A stretch of DNA of 64,000 nt. It comes from Microbulbifer sp. ALW1 (GTDB lineage Bacteria > Pseudomonadota > Gammaproteobacteria > Pseudomonadales > Cellvibrionaceae). Each line of letters starts with the position of its first letter. The stretch's first letter is position 1. The notes beneath the pieces are model-generated. The model saw only the letters and a list, made by a program, of their open reading frames with translations, had not been told where the DNA came from and did no database searches. This document shows positions 59,365 through 64,000 of the stretch, one piece after another. The stretch lies in the NCBI RefSeq assembly GCF_009903625.1, contig NZ_CP047569.1, forward strand, positions 2,706,501-2,770,500, read 5' to 3'. A program made the position numbers and the translations under genes.

Positions 59365-60297
59365 CTACTGCGCCTGCTTGCAGTAGCCGAGGAGTTCACC
59401 GGCAGGCGCACTGAATACACCCGGTTGAGCGGTGATAAAGGCCAGGGCGCGCTCGAGATAGGCGATACGGTGAGGTTGTCCCAGCATCCACGGGTGGATA
59501 TTCAGAGCGAGAATGCGGCCGCCGCTGCGCTCGGCTTCTTGCAACAAAAATGTGCAGGCATCCTCGATCTGCTCCTGATAAGACGCCTCGGAATGCAGGT
59601 TGTTGCGCAGGATAAACTGATCTTCCAGTTCCGTGGACAGCGGCACGGCCCACAGGTTGCCGGTATCGGTGCGGAAAGGGTAGGGCATATCGTCGTTTAC
59701 CCAATCGCAAAAATACGCGATACCTTCGGCTGCGAGCAGGTTGGGTGTGTTTTCGCTGTGCACTTTGCCGGGGCTCAGCCAGCCCTTGACCACTTGCCCG
59801 GTTTTTTCCTGCAGGCTGTCGAGCGTTGCGCGGATTTGCTCGCGCTCATCGTCCACTGGCTGGCCGCCGTAGTGCGGGCGGTCCATGTTCCAGCCGTGGG
59901 CGATGATTTCGTCACCGCGCTCTTTCAGCAGGTCCATCAAATAGGGTGTGCGCTGGGCAAGTTCGCCATTAATGGCAAAGGTGGGGCGCACCCCGTATTT
60001 GTCCAGCGCCTTCAGTAGGCGGTATATGCCGACCCGATTACCGTAGTCTCGCAGGGAAAAATGACGCAAGTCGGGGTAAGGCATGGTCATGCCTCCCGGT
60101 GGCGGGAAGGGTTTGCCCTGCTGGTTCAATGGGAAGAATTGCAGGCTGACATTGACCCAGAGTGCCAGCTTTTTACCCTTGGGCCAGCTAACCGCGGAGC
60201 GTTGCGTCAGCATCTGCCAGTCGTACCAGTCATGGTCCATGCCGTGGCGGCGCAGGGGGTATTCGAGATGGCAATGGTCCAGTTTTACGTCGTTCAT
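59365..60297 (-). CDS. Polysaccharide deacetylase-fold hydrolase, PuuE/cyclic-imidase type, 2
   Basis: 310 aa, no signal peptide. WVNVSLQFFPLN marks the first catalytic strand, LRDYGNRVGIYRLLKALDKYGVRPTF the family helix (variable), DEIIAHGWNMDRPHYG the His motif and KGWLSPGKVHSENTPNLL the PuuE-like GW loop. Start ATG 60297 overlaps the stop of the upstream gene by four bases. Third gene of the isochorismatase - hydrolase - hydrolase operon. Two adjacent copies may form a hetero-oligomer or handle two imides. Confidence 0.77.
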   Translation of the reverse strand: MNDVKLDHCHLEYPLRRHGMDHDWYDWQMLTQRSAVSWPKGKKLALWVNVSLQFFPLNQQGKPFPPPGGMTMPYPDLRHFSLRDYGNRVGIYRLLKALDKYGVRPTFAINGELAQRTPYLMDLLKERGDEIIAHGWNMDRPHYGGQPVDDEREQIRATLDSLQEKTGQVVKGWLSPGKVHSENTPNLLAAEGIAYFCDWVNDDMPYPFRTDTGNLWAVPLSTELEDQFILRNNLHSEASYQEQIEDACTFLLQEAERSGGRILALNIHPWMLGQPHRIAYLERALAFITAQPGVFSAPAGELLGYCKQAQ

Positions 60298-61253
60298 GCC
60301 GTCACCTCCGCCGCGGCCCAACCCGATTTTTCCGCAATATCCTGTCGCGCCATATCGTAGTAGTGCGCACGGTAGTGCTCGGCGATTTCTCGGCCTGTGG
60401 TCACCCAGACATCGCTGTGGCCGGTGATGTATTCCAGTGCTTCTTCAAAGGCGCGCAGGCGGTGCGGGCAGCTCACCTGATAGTTGTGAGTGGGAATGCA
60501 CATCACGGTGCCGCTCTCAGCACCTTCCGCGTACAGCCGGTCAAAATTGTCCCTGAGCATCTGCCCATAGCGGCGTGGCTCCACTTTGTTGACCACATAA
60601 GCAATGGTGTCATTCATTTCCAGGGAGTAGGGGATGGAGACAAAGCGTTTGTTGTTGCGCAGGTTAATCGGCGTGGGCTGGTCGTCATGGAACAGGTCGC
60701 AGGTATAAAAACCGGCGTCGTCCCCAAACAGTTCGCTGCCCACCTCGGCGAAGAGATCGAGGGTCAGCTCCGAATGCGAGAGTGCCGGGGCCAGGTAACC
60801 CGCGCATTTTTGGCCGGTGTGACGGTGGATGCTGAGTATCGAGTCGCGGATCATTTCGCGCTCCTGCGCCTCGGACATGCCGTAGGTATAGCGCGTGTTG
60901 TAAATACCGTGACTGAAAAACTCCCAATCGCGCTCCTTGCACAGCTCGATGATCTCCGGGTGGTGGTCACACAGCGCCGTGGACAGCGAGATGGAACCGC
61001 GCACCCCGTATTTGTCCAGTACCGCCATCTGGCGCATGTGGCCGACGCGGTTACCGTAGTCGCGAATACTGTAGCCGGGGACGGCAGGGCTGGGCTGCGG
61101 CCACGCCTTGCGGTGCGGGTTGGCCGGTGGGTTCAGTTCGTAAAACTCGATATTGGGCGCAACCCAGAATGCCAGGCGCGCACCACCGGGCCATTGGATT
61201 TTGGGGCGGTTCTGGTAGGGCCAGTAGTCGTAGAAACCGGGATCAGCTTTCAT
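60294..61253 (-). CDS. Polysaccharide deacetylase-fold hydrolase, PuuE/cyclic-imidase type, 3
   Basis: 319 aa from ATG 61253, with TGAGGTG upstream; the GTG two codons earlier is less likely. WVAPNIEFYELNPP, IRDYGNRVGHMRQMAVLDKYGVRGS, WEFFSHGIYNTRYTYG and KCAGYLAPALSHSELTLDL follow the same plan as its neighbour. Cytosolic. Its start lies 9 bp behind the isochorismatase-family gene, which fits ring opening of a cyclic imide followed by amide hydrolysis, in one operon. Confidence 0.77.
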   Translation of the reverse strand: MKADPGFYDYWPYQNRPKIQWPGGARLAFWVAPNIEFYELNPPANPHRKAWPQPSPAVPGYSIRDYGNRVGHMRQMAVLDKYGVRGSISLSTALCDHHPEIIELCKERDWEFFSHGIYNTRYTYGMSEAQEREMIRDSILSIHRHTGQKCAGYLAPALSHSELTLDLFAEVGSELFGDDAGFYTCDLFHDDQPTPINLRNNKRFVSIPYSLEMNDTIAYVVNKVEPRRYGQMLRDNFDRLYAEGAESGTVMCIPTHNYQVSCPHRLRAFEEALEYITGHSDVWVTTGREIAEHYRAHYYDMARQDIAEKSGWAAAEVTA

Positions 61254-61262
61254 CGGCACACC

Positions 61263-61943
61263 TCACACTTTGCTATTGTCAGCTTCGCCGCGCAGCCACT
61301 CGAAAACTTCTGAGACTTCCAGCACGTCGGCATATTTCAGCGACAGGTCCGTGAGGTTGGCGAAGTGGTAGCTCTCGTGCTTATCCGCAACACACTCCTC
61401 GGGCACGATGGTGCGATAGCCCCGCGAAAGGCTGTCCACCGCGGTGGCTCGAATGCAGCCGGAGGTGGAACCACCGGTAATGATGACGGTGTCTACCTGG
61501 TGCCAGACCAGAAGCGATTGCAGTTGGGTCTCGAAGAAGGCGCTGGGCATTTTCTTGCAGTAAATCACATCCCGCTGGCGGTCTATTTCGAGGCGGTCAT
61601 CGAACTCACTGCGCACACTGCCAAATTTGATGTTTTGCAGGGAGTCGGGCGTGTCCGTGCGCGTGCCCCAGATCCCGGCATCCTCGCCGGAGTCCATATA
61701 GGCCACTTGGGTCCACACCACCGGCCAGCCTTTCTCGCGAAACACCTTGGCCAGTTCGTTCACATAATGCATCTGGTTGGGATCTGTTTCATAGGCGGTT
61801 TTGAAAAGATCGGTGCGGGTGTAGGCCTTTTGCGGGTCAACGTTCACCAGTACCGCCTTGCTGCCGAAGCCGAACCGTTTACGGGCGGGGTTGGCCTTGA
61901 TTTCCTCGTAGATCTCGCGTGCGGTTTTGTTGCTTGTTTCCAT
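61263..61943 (-). CDS. Isochorismatase-family amidohydrolase 2
   Basis: 226 aa. Triad Asp36 (VLVNVDPQKAYT), Lys130 (CKKMPSAFFE) and Cys163 (GGSTSGCIRATAVD). The STSGCIRA context again points to N-carbamoylsarcosine amidase or maleamate amidase rather than isochorismatase. It has a longer N-terminus than the copy at 7612 and is only moderately similar to it. First gene of the minus operon with the two imidase-like hydrolases. Confidence 0.85.
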   Translation of the reverse strand: METSNKTAREIYEEIKANPARKRFGFGSKAVLVNVDPQKAYTRTDLFKTAYETDPNQMHYVNELAKVFREKGWPVVWTQVAYMDSGEDAGIWGTRTDTPDSLQNIKFGSVRSEFDDRLEIDRQRDVIYCKKMPSAFFETQLQSLLVWHQVDTVIITGGSTSGCIRATAVDSLSRGYRTIVPEECVADKHESYHFANLTDLSLKYADVLEVSEVFEWLRGEADNSKV

Positions 61944-62008
61944 CGTTGCAGCCTTGTTTTTGTCTCTCTTGTCGACATGGCCGGGCGGTTTCCGTCAACA
62001 ACCGTCAG

Positions 62009-62030
62009 CTATGCCAGTTTGATGGCATAG
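62009..62030. promoter_or_regulatory. Inverted repeat in the divergent gap before the HapK-like gene
   Basis: CTATGCCA-GTTTGA-TGGCATAG, perfect 8-bp arms, size of a typical operator. It lies in the 201-bp gap between the amidase operon (minus) and the HapK-like operon (plus). The cognate regulator is unknown. Confidence 0.45.
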
Positions 62031-62144
62031 GTATACCCCGGTGAAGTGTCCGCCAACACGACAAAAGTCAAAGATGGTCCCGGCTGATTGGGTGACCATA
62101 GCCTCGAAATCCATTACCAACCGTGTATCCGGGAGGCTACCGCC

Positions 62145-62453
62145 ATGACCATGATTGTTGTCCTCTTCAACCTAAAACCCGGTGTGAACGCCTCCGATTA
62201 CGAGGAGTGGGCGCGTACCACCGACTTGCCCAATGTGAATCGCCTGCCCTCCGTTGCCCAGTTTTCCGTGCTGCGCACCACCGGTCTGCTCGGCTCTGAT
62301 GCGCCGGCCCCATTTCAGTATGTGGAGCTGCTGGAAGTGAACGACATGCCGCAGCTGGGGGAAGACGTGTCGAGCGAGACCATGCAAAAGGTCGCGGCAG
62401 AGTTCCAGCAGTTTGCAGACAACCCGAAATTCATGCTGACCCAAAGTATTTGA
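62145..62453 (+). CDS. HapK/RedY-like small alpha-beta barrel protein
   Basis: 102 aa from ATG 62145, GGGAGG upstream. MIVVLFNLKPGVNASDYEEW, TTDLPNVNRLPSVAQF, YVELLEVNDMPQ and AAEFQQFADNPKFML fit the small REDY-like protein HapK family (dimeric alpha+beta barrel). RedY and HapK were named from prodigiosin-type and other natural-product clusters, where they help tailoring or cyclisation; a catabolic role is not described to my knowledge. First gene of an operon with an SDR and a CitE-like lyase. Confidence 0.72.
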   Translation: MTMIVVLFNLKPGVNASDYEEWARTTDLPNVNRLPSVAQFSVLRTTGLLGSDAPAPFQYVELLEVNDMPQLGEDVSSETMQKVAAEFQQFADNPKFMLTQSI

Positions 62454-62472
62454 GGCATCTAAGGAGCTAGCG

Positions 62473-63327
62473 ATGACGGAACTGGCAAGCAAGTACCCGG
62501 AGCTTTCCGGCAAGGTGGCGGTGATCACCGGCGCCGGTCGCAGGCAGGGCCTGGGGGAAATGATGGCGCGCCGGCTGGCCTTCGAAGGTGTGAAGGTGGT
62601 ACTGACCGATATCGGCGCCGCGGCCGGCGACAACCTGCCCGCGAACGCGATCGGAACCAGCGAAGAGCTCGAGCAGATTGCTGCGGAAATCCGCGATGCC
62701 GGCGGCGACGTGGCCACCTTTGCCTGCAATGTGTTGGAACCCTCCGAGGTAGAAGCCGCGGCAGAGTTTGCGCGCCGTCATTTTGGCGCTCTGGATATCT
62801 GGATAAACAACGCCGGTGTTGGCTACCTGATGCAACCCATTGTAGAAATGGATGACGACAAGTGGGACACCGTCCTCGGAGTCAATCTGCGTGGGGCTTT
62901 CCTTGGCATCAAGTACGCGGCGCGGGCGATGATCGCCCAGGGTCGCGGTGGCCGCATCATCAACATCGGTAGCCAGGCATCCAAGTCCGGCTTTCCCCAC
63001 GCATCGGCGTACACCGCCTCCAAGCACGGTCTGGTCGGCCTGACCCGATCTGCGGCTATGGAGCTGGGCCCGGAGAAGATTACCGTAAACACCATCTGCC
63101 CGAATCACATTACCACTGGCCTCGGTGCCTGGCAGAACGCGCACTTCTCTGAAGTGACCGGCAAAGGCCACGACAAATACATGGAAGACATGCGCGCGCG
63201 TATTCCGCTGGGGCGTCCGGGGCTGCAGGAGGACGTGGCCAAGGCCTGTGCCTTCCTGTGTTCCGATGAGGCCAGTTACATTACCGGCGAGTCCATGAAT
63301 GTCTCCGGGGGCGAGGAGTACCACTGA
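62473..63327 (+). CDS. Short-chain dehydrogenase/reductase
   Basis: 284 aa classical SDR. VAVITGAGRRQGLGEMMARRL binds NAD(P) (one or two residues omitted here), LDIWINNAGVGY, Ser in IINIGSQAS and Tyr-x3-Lys in AYTASKHGLVGL, ending GESMNVSGGEEYH. Oxidises or reduces a hydroxy/keto group. AAGGAG precedes ATG 62473 and the stop overlaps the CitE-like start (TGATG). Confidence 0.9.
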   Translation: MTELASKYPELSGKVAVITGAGRRQGLGEMMARRLAFEGVKVVLTDIGAAAGDNLPANAIGTSEELEQIAAEIRDAGGDVATFACNVLEPSEVEAAAEFARRHFGALDIWINNAGVGYLMQPIVEMDDDKWDTVLGVNLRGAFLGIKYAARAMIAQGRGGRIINIGSQASKSGFPHASAYTASKHGLVGLTRSAAMELGPEKITVNTICPNHITTGLGAWQNAHFSEVTGKGHDKYMEDMRARIPLGRPGLQEDVAKACAFLCSDEASYITGESMNVSGGEEYH

Positions 63328-64000
63328 TGGATAGGTGTGCGCGCAGCCTGTTATTCGTTCCGGGGCACCGCCCCGAGCGGTTTGCTAAAGCGTTGGCCAG
63401 CGGCGCCGACCTGGTGTGTATCGACCTGGAAGACGCGGTGCCGCTGCAAGAAAAGGTGTCCGCGAGAGAAGCCGTGCGCGCGTTTCTTGCCACATGCAGC
63501 CAGGCTGATTTGCAGCGGCTGGTGATTCGTGTGTCGGCGGCTAACGGCGAGCACTGCAATCTGGATTTGAAGGTACTTGCCGATTGTCCCCGGCCTGCCT
63601 TTTTCATGCTGGCGAAAACGGAGTCACCACAGCAGCTGAGTTATGTTTCAGCGGCCCTGGCGACCGGCCCTCAACGCTGGATCGGCTTGATCGAGAGCCC
63701 CCGCGGGCTACTGAATGCCGATGCGATATGCGCTTCACAGGCACTGTCGGCTGTCATGTTCGGTGGTGGGGATTATGCGGCGGAACTGGGCGCGACCTTT
63801 GCCTGGGAGCCCTTGCTGATTGCCCGCTCCCAGCTGGCGATGGTCGCAGCCGCCCACAACTTGCCCTGTATTGATGTGCCCTATCTGGATATCCAGAACC
63901 CGGCGGGATTATCAGAAGAAACCCGGCGGGTGTGCGCACTGGGGTACAGCGCCAAGGCCGCGATCCACCCCTGTCAGTTGGAAGCGATTCATCTTGCTCT
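63327..64000 (+). CDS. CitE/HpcH-type lyase (3' end outside window)
   Basis: About 224 N-terminal residues visible, read from the sequence to the window edge. RSLLFVPGHRPERFAKAL and CIDLEDAVPLQEK are the first CitE signatures. GLIESPRGLLNA holds the metal-binding Glu, FGGGDYAAELG the second acidic ligand, and KAAIHPCQLEAI is the C-terminal region. Family members cleave citramalyl-CoA, malyl-CoA or beta-methylmalyl-CoA. This is the expected last step for a CoA-activated branched malate made from a substituted maleate. Confidence 0.87.
   Translation, partial: MDRCARSLLFVPGHRPERFAKALASGADLVCIDLEDAVPLQEKVSAREAVRAFLATCSQADLQRLVIRVSAANGEHCNLDLKVLADCPRPAFFMLAKTESPQQLSYVSAALATGPQRWIGLIESPRGLLNADAICASQALSAVMFGGGDYAAELGATFAWEPLLIARSQLAMVAAAHNLPCIDVPYLDIQNPAGLSEETRRVCALGYSAKAAIHPCQLEAIHLA

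Noticed and set aside
1..64000. Mobile-element, tRNA-flanked or prophage island borders
   Set aside because: No integrase, transposase, terminal repeat or tRNA could be seen anywhere in the window.

Overview
The window reads as a chromosomal catabolic island of a Gram-negative, probably marine gammaproteobacterium. The evidence is two large TonB-dependent receptors with signal peptides, Shine-Dalgarno-led genes packed into operons, moderately high GC, and proteins typical of oligotrophic marine Gammaproteobacteria (class III CoA-transferases, DUF1838, HapK-type protein, Rieske oxygenase). The exact genus cannot be told. I see no tRNA, rRNA, CRISPR array, transposase, integrase or phage gene. 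Almost every base is coding, and both window ends cut a gene.

Layout. 1-2.9 kb: end of an MFS gene and a tandem nitrilase-family protein. 3.0-19.2 kb (+): a reductase of the red chlorophyll catabolite reductase / ferredoxin-dependent bilin reductase (RCCR/FDBR) superfamily, an acyl-CoA-dehydrogenase-fold flavoprotein, then a module like the lower nicotinate (nic) pathway (aldehyde dehydrogenase, alpha/beta hydrolase, maleamate-amidase-like isochorismatase, flavin monooxygenase, maleate-isomerase-like proteins, MFS carrier). A TonB receptor, a membrane protein, a CoA-transferase, an HMG-CoA-lyase-like enzyme and a DUF2141 protein follow. 19.3-24.1 kb (-): aldehyde dehydrogenase, PEP-mutase/isocitrate-lyase-type lyase, a second RCCR-like protein and an MFS carrier. 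24.4-28.9 kb: a third RCCR-like protein in an operon with an SDR resembling chlorophyll b reductase (NYC1/NOL), an epimerase-like protein and DUF1838. 29.2-40.9 kb: a second TonB receptor, a BLVRB-like reductase, a TetR regulator, a secreted animal-type haem peroxidase, a fourth RCCR-like protein, membrane proteins, a GST and a Rieske monooxygenase. 41-64 kb: a methyltransferase, a VOC protein, three PuuE/imidase-type deacetylase-fold hydrolases, a second isochorismatase, two MmgE/PrpD proteins, a CoA ligase, an amidase, a solute symporter, an enoyl-CoA hydratase, LeuC/LeuD-type hydratase subunits, a second CoA-transferase/HMGL pair, a GntR regulator, a HapK/RedY-like protein, an SDR and a CitE-type lyase.

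Working model (inference): the island takes up and destroys a tetrapyrrole, such as a chlorophyll or bilin breakdown product. The Rieske oxygenase, haem peroxidase and flavin enzymes would open or cleave the macrocycle. The four RCCR/FDBR-like proteins and the NYC1-like and BLVRB-like reductases would act on linear or cyclic tetrapyrroles. Pyrrole-derived substituted maleimides would be hydrolysed by imidase-type and maleamate-amidase-type enzymes to substituted maleates. These would be isomerised or hydrated (maleate isomerase, LeuCD, PrpD) and cleaved after CoA activation (CoA-transferases, HMGL, CitE) or directly (PEP-mutase-type lyase). Many enzyme classes occur two to four times, as expected if several differently substituted fragments must be handled.

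Regulation. Eight intergenic sites of the form TTGAY-N4-RTCAA (Fnr/Anr/FixK type) sit about 41.5 bp upstream of inferred start points. This suggests one Crp/Fnr-family activator, not encoded here, controls most of the island. A 39-bp composite operator is shared by the TetR/peroxidase and DUF1838/TonB receptor divergent promoters. An ATGATATATC element is shared by the GntR gene and the CoA-transferase/HMGL divergent promoter.
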